DNA from: Apostichopus japonicus
Lineage: Eukaryota > Echinodermata > Holothuroidea > Aspidochirotida > Stichopodidae
Direction of reading: 5' to 3'
NCBI RefSeq assembly: GCF_037975245.1
Contig: NC_092573.1
Coordinates: 13,290,001-13,354,000, forward strand
DNA length: 64,000 bases
Part shown: piece by piece, positions 46,198-59,305 of the stretch
Layout: the number at the start of each line of letters is the position of its first letter
How positions within the stretch are numbered: the stretch's first letter is position 1
Translations under genes and position numbers: made by a program
Notes under the pieces: generated by a model
What the model saw: only the letters and a program-made list of their open reading frames with translations
Told to the model about the DNA's origin: nothing
Database searches by the model: none

Positions 46198-49100
46198 TTG
46201 TTAATTTTAGCTTTCTGTCTTCAATTTTATAATATAATGATATAAATTTATTATTGCCTTTTTTTATTCGTCTTTTTCTCGCTTAGTTATCGCATTTTAT
46301 TCAAGGTTAAATATATATGCTCATGTCTGCCTAGGTTCGACTCCCCGCCGAAGCAATATTTTATTTTATGTTTTTATTATTATTATTAATATTTGGGGTG
46401 TTGTTGATATCTGCATGTCTATGCATGGTGTTTTAAGTTTGTTTCGCTTTGTTTGTCTGTTTTTTGTTTTGTTTTTAGGGGGGGGGGGTGTTTGTCTCTA
46501 TTTTGGTATTTTGTTTCGCGTAAACAAAGTAGGTCATTGCAATATTTTGCACAACTTGTCAATAGAAACCGATTCGGAACTTAAGACCTGAGTGGTAAAT
46601 TTGATTTCTGTCTCGCTCGTCGCCTTTCACTGGAAATTTGAATGAAAGTATTCATAAGGACGAAAACTGTACCTGCAAAAAGAAATGCTTCTTTTGTACA
46701 GTGTAAGGCCACCGCGACATCTTTTCTGACAAGCTTGATGATATTTGTTCTTCGGGAATGTTGTGTCATTACTTAGCCTTTATATTATAAACAGTTAAGT
46801 GTGGAAAGAGCTATGCTCCTGTTAGAACAACTTAACATTTCTTAAATGCTGATTTACTGAGGCAGGCGTTTGAAAGACAGTGTGATACAAACAAGTACGG
46901 TAACGTGATAAACAATGCCACGAGCTCTCCGTGCATTAAAAACGATCGAAATGTGCGGTATTCATGACGGTACACAAAGCAGATCATGCGGATACAGCAG
47001 ACATAGCCGAGAATAAAACCTAGTAGCGTGGAGGATTCAATTATGACATACTAGGACTTTCTACTGGTAAACTTTACTCATTGTCGAATAAATCTATATC
47101 TAATTTCTAGCTTTTGCTCTATGTTTAACGTATTATGACCAAAACAAATATGAAATTCACGACAATTCCATCGGACTTGTATATTCGTTTAAAAATAGCT
47201 CCGTTTCGAATCTAACGCTCCATTGCTATGGTAACATCGTGAATAATAGCCCTGCCGCTAATGGATAGATGACATGTAGAAGATGACCATCGGTGGCGCT
47301 CTCAACTTCTCGTGCCACGTCTGGCACCTATACAAGAAGTAACCGACATATTACTGGCGCAATCCCGACCGAACATATTTTAACTCTCCTACAGACTTTT
47401 CTACACTGATCCCAGAAAGCATTAAGTGCCGTCAAAATGCCTCAGTTGCCAATAGGTACATGTCCATGACGTAACACTGTTCTCGTTGTGCATAAAACTG
47501 AAGTCAAAAGTAAGGCATATACTGATAGGCCTAGACTAGGTATACGTTGCAGACTATACATATGCTAACTTCACAGACAGACATACATGCATTCAGACAA
47601 CTTCGGGTAATGTAAAATATCACTAACCGTAATCACGTTATGTTTACTCTGTCTTCAAATGTCGTCCTTTTCTTCTCTGCAACCCCGGGCCGTCATTGGA
47701 GTCGTTCGAACAACTATATTAAGGCGAAGAACGACGTCAAGATATATCCAACGTCTAGACTACACTGCTTGCAATGGAGAGAGAACTGCCCAGTACAGTA
47801 CAGTACGTGTTGATATGAACGCCTACAAAATGACAACAAATATTTTCCATTGAAAATCCACTGTGTATGACGGTATAGTAAACACTCGTATATAGATCAA
47901 CGCACACGCGCGCACGGAGGTATTATGTACGTACAGCATGCAATGCAGACAAATATTTCGGAGCGCGCGCTTCTGATTTTGTGCTGATATTCTTGTGAGC
48001 GCTCTTGTATCACTGTTTGCATGCGCGCACGGACAAGATAGACGTCAGACTATCACGCTGTAGCTACTAAACCTTTACTTACATGTGTACAGCAGTAGAC
48101 TACTGTGATGGTTGCATGCGGCAGTTTAATTTTGTGTGCACAATATGTCAGCATTGTACGGTGGCTTAATAAGGACATAGGAAAGAAAAACAGTGTCCCC
48201 AAATCTCACAATGTTGTCTTTTTATCTCAAACGTTGCCTCTTTTTTTCCCTTCAAAATTTAGATCCAAAAACAAAAGTCCAAAAGTAGAGACAAAAAGTC
48301 CAAATTTTCAGATTTGAGCAGACTTGTTTCCTTTCCTATGTCCCTATTAAGCCACCGTAGTATTGTGACTATTCTATGATCAGAAAAACTGTACAAATCT
48401 AACGGAATTGCTAATGTTATAATGTTAAGAGACTGGCCTTTATCATCCCTGTAAAGTCAGAACGCGACGGTGTTTATTTCAGTCACGGTTGGCAGCCCTC
48501 TTAGGGTTTTAATCAGGAGCTTTCTATTTTATAGCTGTTGTAGGTGTCGTACCAGAAGTAATCCTTCCATTATCTTACACAGTACTAAGTCCGTCACGTT
48601 TAGGGTCCGCTAAAGTATAGCTAGAAGTTGTCAACTGACAAATCATACCCCCACGTTGGTATCTGATCAGGGCTTGGCCTGCCAGGGTGCATGCACATTT
48701 CTATATCATGACGCAGTTTAGACTTTGAGCTAGAAGAGGAGCAAGTTAAGCACACTGAACCGTCCGCTCGCACGGAGAAACATATCCAGATTAAAACACA
48801 GAATTTCTTAACTGTTCTGTGTCACCTCCTTGAATCCTCCTTATTTGCACATCACCTCTACTTTGAATTATGCGCAAGTTCCACATCAAGACATTCAAAA
48901 CGATCGTGGTGACTGGAAATATGCCAAAACAAGCACTGCGTTAGGTCATTTTACGTCTCGTGTGTGTCTGTGTGCTTTACTTATCTTTTCGTGTTTTTTT
49001 TTTTTTCGTTTTTTTTTTCCGTTTTTTTTTTTTTTTCACGGTTAAACTTTTGTGCGAATGTACAATACTCCAATTGGGGCATGGTATGCATTCATATCAC

Positions 49101-49473
49101 ATTGTTTTGGAAGAATCTGGAACTCTAAGTATTATTTCGACCCAAGAATCACCAGGCTGGCGTGGTGGCCTGAACGGTTGGAAGACAGCACTGCGCGTCG
49201 GTGTTTGTTGTCAGGCTGTGTGAATCGCGCCGATCGGATGACAGACACTGCTTTGTTTATAATGGCATCGCCAAGGTGGAATTTTTACACGGGCCTAGGA
49301 TCCCAATTCCGTATCCTCCCTTAGTTCGCAAAAGCATCCGGGAGATTACGTTTAGAGTCCGGCCTTCGGGCCAGAAGTGGGCTAGCTGACTTGCAATGGA
49401 GGGCTCACGTCGATTCGGACTGGGTTGATGTTCAACGTTCAGTGAAACCATGGCCTCGATGAGGCGTAATCTC
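46198..49473 (+). repeat. Unit U16 (complete, common length)
   Basis: Length 3,276 bp, G11, A allele. Confidence 0.97.
48158..48358. mobile_element. MITE-like element, copy in U16
   Basis: 201 bp, same inverted-repeat ends and flanks as in U1. Confidence 0.78.
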
Positions 49474-52400
49474 TTGTTAATTTTAGCTTTCTGTCTTCAA
49501 TTTTATAATATAATGATATAAATTTATTATTGCCTTTTTTTATTCGTCTTTTTCTCGCTTAGTTATCGCATTTTATTCAAGGTTAAATATATATGCTCAT
49601 GTCTGCCTAGGTTCGACTCCCCGCCGAAGCAATATTTTATTTTATGTTTTTATTATTATTATTAATATTTGGGGTGTTGTTGATATCTGCATGTCTATGC
49701 ATGGTGTTTTAAGTTTGTTTCGCTTTGTTTGTCTGTTTTTTGTTTTGTTTTTAGGGGGGGGGGGGTGTTTGTCTCTATTTTGGTATTTTGTTTCGCGTAA
49801 ACAAAGTAGGTCATTGCAATATTTTGCACAACTTGTCAATAGAAACCGATTCGGAACTTAAGACCTGAGTGGTAAATTTGATTTCTGTCTCGCTCGTCGC
49901 CTTTCACTGGAAATTTGAATGAAAGTATTCATAAGGACGAAAACTGTACCTGCAAAAAGAAATGCTTCTTTTGTACAGTGTAAGGCCACCGCGACATCTT
50001 TTCTGACAAGCTTGATGATATTTGTTCTTCGGGAATGTTGTGTCATTACTTAGCCTTTATATTATAAACAGTTAAGTGTGGAAAGAGCTATGCTCCTGTT
50101 AGAACAACTTAACATTTCTTAAATGCTGATTTACTGAGGCAGGCGTTTGAAAGACAGTGTGATACAAACAAGTACGGTAACGTGATAAACAATGCCACGA
50201 GCTCTCCGTGCATTAAAAACGATCGAAATGTGCGGTATTCATGACGGTACACAAAGCAGATCATGCGGATACAGCAGACATAGCCGAGAATAAAACCTAG
50301 TAGCGTGGAGGATTCAATTATGACATACTAGGACTTTCTACTGGTAAACTTTACTCATTGTCGAATAAATCTATATCTAATTTCTAGCTTTTGCTCTATG
50401 TTTAACGTATTATGACCAAAACAAATATGAAATTCACGACAATTCCATCGGACTTGTATATTCGTTTAAAAATAGCTCCGTTTCGAATCTAACGCTCCAT
50501 TGCTATGGTAACATCGTGAATAATAGCCCTGCCGCTAATGGATAGATGACATGTAGAAGATGACCATCGGTGGCGCTCTCAACTTCTCGTGCCACGTCTG
50601 GCACCTATACAAGAAGTAACCGACATATTACTGGCGCAATCCCGACCGAACATATTTTAACTCTCCTACAGACTTTTCTACACTGATCCCAGAAAGCATT
50701 AAGTGCCGTCAAAATGCCTCAGTTGCCAATAGGTACATGTCCATGACGTAACACTGTTCTCGTTGTGCATAAAACTGAAGTCAAAAGTAAGGCATATACT
50801 GATAGGCCTAGACTAGGTATACGTTGCAGACTATACATATGCTAACTTCACAGACAGACATACATGCATTCAGACAACTTCGGGTAATGTAAAATATCAC
50901 TAACCGTAATCACGTTATGTTTACTCTGTCTTCAAATGTCGTCCTTTTCTTCTCTGCAACCCCGGGCCGTCATTGGAGTCGTTCGAACAACTATATTAAG
51001 GCGAAGAACGACGTCAAGATATATCCAACGTCTAGACTACACTGCTTGCAATGGAGAGAGAACTGCCCAGTACAGTACAGTACGTGTTGATATGAACGCC
51101 TACAAAATGACAACAAATATTTTCCATTGAAAATCCACTGTGTATGACGGTATAGTAAACACTCGTATATAGATCAACGCACACGCGCGCACGGAGGTAT
51201 TATGTACGTACAGCATGCAATGCAGACAAATATTTCGGAGCGCGCGCTTCTGATTTTGTGCTGATATTCTTGTGAGCGCTCTTGTATCACTGTTTGCATG
51301 CGCGCACGGACAAGATAGACGTCAGACTATCACGCTGTAGCTACTAAACCTTTACTTACATGTGTACAGCAGTAGACTACTGTGATGGTTGCATGCGGCA
51401 GTTTAATTTTGTGTGCACAATATGTCAGCATTGTACGGTGGCTTAATAAGGACATAGGAAAGAAAAACAGTGTCCCCAAATCTCACAATGTTGTCTTTTT
51501 ATCTCAAACGTTGCCTCTTTTTTTCCCTTCAAAATTTAGATCCAAAAACAAAAGTCCAAAAGTAGAGACAAAAAGTCCAAATTTTCAGATTTGAGCAGAC
51601 TTGTTTCCTTTCCTATGTCCCTATTAAGCCACCGTAGTATTGTGACTATTCTATGATCAGAAAAACTGTACAAATCTAACGGAATTGCTAATGTTATAAT
51701 GTTAAGAGACTGGCCTTTATCATCCCTGTAAAGTCAGAACGCGACGGTGTTTATTTCAGTCACGGTTGGCAGCCCTCTTAGGGTTTTAATCAGGAGCTTT
51801 CTATTTTATAGCTGTTGTAGGTGTCGTACCAGAAGTAATCCTTCCATTATCTTACACAGTACTAAGTCCGTCACGTTTAGGGTCCGCTAAAGTATAGCTA
51901 GAAGTTGTCAACTGACAAATCATACCCCCACGTTGGTATCTGATCAGGGCTTGGCCTGCCAGGGTGCATGCACATTTCTATATCATGACGCAGTTTAGAC
52001 TTTGAGCTAGAAGAGGAGCAAGTTAAGCACACTGAACCGTCCGCTCGCACGGAGAAACATATCCAGATTAAAACACAGAATTTCTTAACTGTTCTGTGTC
52101 ACCTCCTTGAATCCTCCTTATTTGCACATCACCTCTACTTTGAATTATGCGCAAGTTCCACATCAAGACATTCAAAACGATCGTGGTGACTGGAAATATG
52201 CCAAAACAAGCACTGCGTTAGGTCATTTTACGTCTCGTGTGTGTCTGTGTGCTTTACTTATCTTTTCGTGTTTTTTTTTTTTTCGTTTTTTTTTTCCGTT
52301 TTTTTTTTTTTTTCACGGTTAAACTTTTGTGCGAATGTACAATACTCCAATTGGGGCATGGTATGCATTCATATCACATTGTTTTGGAAGAATCTGGAAC

Positions 52401-52750
52401 TCTAAGTATTATTTCGACCCAAGAATCACCAGGCTGGCGTGGTGGCCTGAACGGTTGGAAGACAGCACTGCGCGTCGGTGTTTGTTGTCAGGCTGTGTGA
52501 ATCGCGCCGATCGGATGACAGACACTGCTTTGTTTATAATGGCATCGCCAAGGTGGAATTTTTACACGGGCCTAGGATCCCAATTCCGTATCCTCCCTTA
52601 GTTCGCAAAAGCATCCGGGAGATTACGTTTAGAGTCCGGCCTTCGGGCCAGAAGTGGGCTAGCTGACTTGCAATGGAGGGCTCACGTCGATTCGGACTGG
52701 GTTGATGTTCAACGTTCAGTGAAACCATGGCCTCGATGAGGCGTAATCTC
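49474..52750 (+). repeat. Unit U17 (complete)
   Basis: Length 3,277 bp, explained by a G-tract of 12. Confidence 0.97.
51435..51635. mobile_element. MITE-like element, copy in U17
   Basis: 201 bp, same inverted-repeat ends and flanks as in U1. Confidence 0.78.
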
Positions 52751-55700
52751 TTGTTAATTTTAGCTTTCTGTCTTCAATTTTATAATATAATGATATAAAT
52801 TTATTATTGCCTTTTTTTATTCGTCTTTTTCTCGCTTAGTTATCGCATTTTATTCAAGGTTAAATATATATGCTCATGTCTGCCTAGGTTCGACTCCCCG
52901 CCGAAGCAATATTTTATTTTATGTTTTTATTATTATTATTAATATTTGGGGTGTTGTTGATATCTGCATGTCTATGCATGGTGTTTTAAGTTTGTTTCGC
53001 TTTGTTTGTCTGTTTTTTGTTTTGTTTTTAGGGGGGGGGGGGTGTTTGTCTCTATTTTGGTATTTTGTTTCGCGTAAACAAAGTAGGTCATTGCAATATT
53101 TTGCACAACTTGTCAATAGAAACCGATTCGGAACTTAAGACCTGAGTGGTAAATTTGATTTCTGTCTCGCTCGTCGCCTTTCACTGGAAATTTGAATGAA
53201 AGTATTCATAAGGACGAAAACTGTACCTGCAAAAAGAAATGCTTCTTTTGTACAGTGTAAGGCCACCGCGACATCTTTTCTGACAAGCTTGATGATATTT
53301 GTTCTTCGGGAATGTTGTGTCATTACTTAGCCTTTATATTATAAACAGTTAAGTGTGGAAAGAGCTATGCTCCTGTTAGAACAACTTAACATTTCTTAAA
53401 TGCTGATTTACTGAGGCAGGCGTTTGAAAGACAGTGTGATACAAACAAGTACGGTAACGTGATAAACAATGCCACGAGCTCTCCGTGCATTAAAAACGAT
53501 CGAAATGTGCGGTATTCATGACGGTACACAAAGCAGATCATGCGGATACAGCAGACATAGCCGAGAATAAAACCTAGTAGCGTGGAGGATTCAATTATGA
53601 CATACTAGGACTTTCTACTGGTAAACTTTACTCATTGTCGAATAAATCTATATCTAATTTCTAGCTTTTGCTCTATGTTTAACGTATTATGACCAAAACA
53701 AATATGAAATTCACGACAATTCCATCGGACTTGTATATTCGTTTAAAAATAGCTCCGTTTCGAATCTAACGCTCCATTGCTATGGTAACATCGTGAATAA
53801 TAGCCCTGCCGCTAATGGATAGATGACATGTAGAAGATGACCATCGGTGGCGCTCTCAACTTCTCGTGCCACGTCTGGCACCTATACAAGAAGTAACCGA
53901 CATATTACTGGCGCAATCCCGACCGAACATATTTTAACTCTCCTACAGACTTTTCTACACTGATCCCAGAAAGCATTAAGTGCCGTCAAAATGCCTCAGT
54001 TGCCAATAGGTACATGTCCATGACGTAACACTGTTCTCGTTGTGCATAAAACTGAAGTCAAAAGTAAGGCATATACTGATAGGCCTAGACTAGGTATACG
54101 TTGCAGACTATACATATGCTAACTTCACAGACAGACATACATGCATTCAGACAACTTCGGGTAATGTAAAATATCACTAACCGTAATCACGTTATGTTTA
54201 CTCTGTCTTCAAATGTCGTCCTTTTCTTCTCTGCAACCCCGGGCCGTCATTGGAGTCGTTCGAACAACTATATTAAGGCGAAGAACGACGTCAAGATATA
54301 TCCAACGTCTAGACTACACTGCTTGCAATGGAGAGAGAACTGCCCAGTACAGTACAGTACGTGTTGATATGAACGCCTACAAAATGACAACAAATATTTT
54401 CCATTGAAAATCCACTGTGTATGACGGTATAGTAAACACTCGTATATAGATCAACGCACACGCGCGCACGGAGGTATTATGTACGTACAGCATGCAATGC
54501 AGACAAATATTTCGGAGCGCGCGCTTCTGATTTTGTGCTGATATTCTTGTGAGCGCTCTTGTATCACTGTTTGCATGCGCGCACGGACAAGATAGACGTC
54601 AGACTATCACGCTGTAGCTACTAAACCTTTACTTACATGTGTACAGCAGTAGACTACTGTGATGGTTGCATGCGGCAGTTTAATTTTGTGTGCACAATAT
54701 GTCAGCATTGTACGGTGGCTTAATAAGGACATAGGAAAGAAAAACAGTGTCCCCAAATCTCACAATGTTGTCTTTTTATCTCAAACGTTGCCTCTTTTTT
54801 TCCCTTCAAAATTTAGATCCAAAAACAAAAGTCCAAAAGTAGAGACAAAAAGTCCAAATTTTCAGATTTGAGCAGACTTGTTTCCTTTCCTATGTCCCTA
54901 TTAAGCCACCGTAGTATTGTGACTATTCTATGATCAGAAAAACTGTACAAATCTAACGGAATTGCTAATGTTATAATGTTAAGAGACTGGCCTTTATCAT
55001 CCCTGTAAAGTCAGAACGCGACGGTGTTTATTTCAGTCACGGTTGGCAGCCCTCTTAGGGTTTTAATCAGGAGCTTTCTATTTTATAGCTGTTGTAGGTG
55101 TCGTACCAGAAGTAATCCTTCCATTATCTTACACAGTACTAAGTCCGTCACGTTTAGGGTCCGCTAAAGTATAGCTAGAAGTTGTCAACTGACAAATCAT
55201 ACCCCCACGTTGGTATCTGATCAGGGCTTGGCCTGCCAGGGTGCATGCACATTTCTATATCATGACGCAGTTTAGACTTTGAGCTAGAAGAGGAGCAAGT
55301 TAAGCACACTGAACCGTCCGCTCGCACGGAGAAACATATCCAGATTAAAACACAGAATTTCTTAACTGTTCTGTGTCACCTCCTTGAATCCTCCTTATTT
55401 GCACATCACCTCTACTTTGAATTATGCGCAAGTTCCACATCAAGACATTCAAAACGATCGTGGTGACTGGAAATATGCCAAAACAAGCACTGCGTTAGGT
55501 CATTTTACGTCTCGTGTGTGTCTGTGTGCTTTACTTATCTTTTCGTGTTTTTTTTTTTTTCGTTTTTTTTTTCCGTTTTTTTTTTTTTTTCACGGTTAAA
55601 CTTTTGTGCGAATGTACAATACTCCAATTGGGGCATGGTATGCATTCATATCACATTGTTTTGGAAGAATCTGGAACTCTAAGTATTATTTCGACCCAAG

Positions 55701-56027
55701 AATCACCAGGCTGGCGTGGTGGCCTGAACGGTTGGAAGACAGCACTGCGCGTCGGTGTTTGTTGTCAGGCTGTGTGAATCGCGCCGATCGGATGACAGAC
55801 ACTGCTTTGTTTATAATGGCATCGCCAAGGTGGAATTTTTACACGGGCCTAGGATCCCAATTCCGTATCCTCCCTTAGTTCGCAAAAGCATCCGGGAGAT
55901 TACGTTTAGAGTCCGGCCTTCGGGCCAGAAGTGGGCTAGCTGACTTGCAATGGAGGGCTCACGTCGATTCGGACTGGGTTGATGTTCAACGTTCAGTGAA
56001 ACCATGGCCTCGATGAGGCGTAATCTC
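52751..56027 (+). repeat. Unit U18 (complete)
   Basis: Length 3,277 bp, explained by a G-tract of 12. Confidence 0.97.
54712..54912. mobile_element. MITE-like element, copy in U18
   Basis: 201 bp, same inverted-repeat ends and flanks as in U1. Confidence 0.78.
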
Positions 56028-59000
56028 TTGTTAATTTTAGCTTTCTGTCTTCAATTTTATAATATAATGATATAAATTTATTATTGCCTTTTTTTATTCG
56101 TCTTTTTCTCGCTTAGTTATCGCATTTTATTCAAGGTTAAATATATATGCTCATGTCTGCCTAGGTTCGACTCCCCGCCGAAGCAATATTTTATTTTATG
56201 TTTTTATTATTATTATTAATATTTGGGGTGTTGTTGATATCTGCATGTCTATGCATGGTGTTTTAAGTTTGTTTCGCTTTGTTTGTCTGTTTTTTGTTTT
56301 GTTTTTAGGGGGGGGGGGTGTGTTTGTCTCTATTTTGGTATTTTGTTTCGCGTAAACAAAGTAGGTCATTGCAATATTTTGCACAACTTGTCAATAGAAA
56401 CCGATTCGGAACTTAAGACCTGAGTGGTAAATTTGATTTCTGTCTCGCTCGTCGCCTTTCACTGGAAATTTGAATGAAAGTATTCATAAGGACGAAAACT
56501 GTACCTGCAAAAAGAAATGCTTCTTTTGTACAGTGTAAGGCCACCGCGACATCTTTTCTGACAAGCTTGATGATATTTGTTCTTCGGGAATGTTGTGTCA
56601 TTACTTAGCCTTTATATTATAAACAGTTAAGTGTGGAAAGAGCTATGCTCCTGTTAGAACAACTTAACATTTCTTAAATGCTGATTTACTGAGGCAGGCG
56701 TTTGAAAGACAGTGTGATACAAACAAGTACGGTAACGTGATAAACAATGCCACGAGCTCTCCGTGCATTAAAAACGATCGAAATGTGCGGTATTCATGAC
56801 GGTACACAAAGCAGATCATGCGGATACAGCAGACATAGCCGAGAATAAAACCTAGTAGCGTGGAGGATTCAATTATGACATACTAGGACTTTCTACTGGT
56901 AAACTTTACTCATTGTCGAATAAATCTATATCTAATTTCTAGCTTTTGCTCTATGTTTAACGTATTATGACCAAAACAAATATGAAATTCACGACAATTC
57001 CATCGGACTTGTATATTCGTTTAAAAATAGCTCCGTTTCGAATCTAACGCTCCATTGCTATGGTAACATCGTGAATAATAGCCCTGCCGCTAATGGATAG
57101 ATGACATGTAGAAGATGACCATCGGTGGCGCTCTCAACTTCTCGTGCCACGTCTGGCACCTATACAAGAAGTAACCGACATATTACTGGCGCAATCCCGA
57201 CCGAACATATTTTAACTCTCCTACAGACTTTTCTACACTGATCCCAGAAAGCATTAAGTGCCGTCAAAATGCCTCAGTTGCCAATAGGTACATGTCCATG
57301 ACGTAACACTGTTCTCGTTGTGCATAAAACTGAAGTCAAAAGTAAGGCATATACTGATAGGCCTAGACTAGGTATACGTTGCAGACTATACATATGCTAA
57401 CTTCACAGACAGACATACATGCATTCAGACAACTTCGGGTAATGTAAAATATCACTAACCGTAATCACGTTATGTTTACTCTGTCTTCAAATGTCGTCCT
57501 TTTCTTCTCTGCAACCCCGGGCCGTCATTGGAGTCGTTCGAACAACTATATTAAGGCGAAGAACGACGTCAAGATATATCCAACGTCTAGACTACACTGC
57601 TTGCAATGGAGAGAGAACTGCCCAGTACAGTACAGTACGTGTTGATATGAACGCCTACAAAATGACAACAAATATTTTCCATTGAAAATCCACTGTGTAT
57701 GACGGTATAGTAAACACTCGTATATAGATCAACGCACACGCGCGCACGGAGGTATTATGTACGTACAGCATGCAATGCAGACAAATATTTCGGAGCGCGC
57801 GCTTCTGATTTTGTGCTGATATTCTTGTGAGCGCTCTTGTATCACTGTTTGCATGCGCGCACGGACAAGATAGACGTCAGACTATCACGCTGTAGCTACT
57901 AAACCTTTACTTACATGTGTACAGCAGTAGACTACTGTGATGGTTGCATGCGGCAGTTTAATTTTGTGTGCACAATATGTCAGCATTGTACGGTGGCTTA
58001 ATAAGGACATAGGAAAGAAAAACAGTGTCCCCAAATCTCACAATGTTGTCTTTTTATCTCAAACGTTGCCTCTTTTTTTCCCTTCAAAATTTAGATCCAA
58101 AAACAAAAGTCCAAAAGTAGAGACAAAAAGTCCAAATTTTCAGATTTGAGCAGACTTGTTTCCTTTCCTATGTCCCTATTAAGCCACCGTAGTATTGTGA
58201 CTATTCTATGATCAGAAAAACTGTACAAATCTAACGGAATTGCTAATGTTATAATGTTAAGAGACTGGCCTTTATCATCCCTGTAAAGTCAGAACGCGAC
58301 GGTGTTTATTTCAGTCACGGTTGGCAGCCCTCTTAGGGTTTTAATCAGGAGCTTTCTATTTTATAGCTGTTGTAGGTGTCGTACCAGAAGTAATCCTTCC
58401 ATTATCTTACACAGTACTAAGTCCGTCACGTTTAGGGTCCGCTAAAGTATAGCTAGAAGTTGTCAACTGACAAATCATACCCCCACGTTGGTATCTGATC
58501 AGGGCTTGGCCTGCCAGGGTGCATGCACATTTCTATATCATGACGCAGTTTAGACTTTGAGCTAGAAGAGGAGCAAGTTAAGCACACTGAACCGTCCGCT
58601 CGCACGGAGAAACATATCCAGATTAAAACACAGAATTTCTTAACTGTTCTGTGTCACCTCCTTGAATCCTCCTTATTTGCACATCACCTCTACTTTGAAT
58701 TATGCGCAAGTTCCACATCAAGACATTCAAAACGATCGTGGTGACTGGAAATATGCCAAAACAAGCACTGCGTTAGGTCATTTTACGTCTCGTGTGTGTC
58801 TGTGTGCTTTACTTATCTTTTCGTGTTTTTTTTTTTTTCGTTTTTTTTTTCCGTTTTTTTTTTTTTTTCACGGTTAAACTTTTGTGCGAATGTACAATAC
58901 TCCAATTGGGGCATGGTATGCATTCATATCACATTGTTTTGGAAGAATCTGGAACTCTAAGTATTATTTCGACCCAAGAATCACCAGGCTGGCGTGGTGG

Positions 59001-59305
59001 CCTGAACGGTTGGAAGACAGCACTGCGCGTCGGTGTTTGTTGTCAGGCTGTGTGAATCGCGCCGATCGGATGACAGACACTGCTTTGTTTATAATGGCAT
59101 CGCCAAGGTGGAATTTTTACACGGGCCTAGGATCCCAATTCCGTATCCTCCCTTAGTTCGCAAAAGCATCCGGGAGATTACGTTTAGAGTCCGGCCTTCG
59201 GGCCAGAAGTGGGCTAGCTGACTTGCAATGGAGGGCTCACGTCGATTCGGACTGGGTTGATGTTCAACGTTCAGTGAAACCATGGCCTCGATGAGGCGTA
59301 ATCTC
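56028..59305 (+). repeat. Unit U19 (complete)
   Basis: Length 3,278 bp: G11 followed by an extra TG (near 56319-56322), a private variant not attributable to a homopolymer miscall alone. Confidence 0.97.
57990..58190. mobile_element. MITE-like element, copy in U19
   Basis: 201 bp, same inverted-repeat ends and flanks as in U1. Confidence 0.78.
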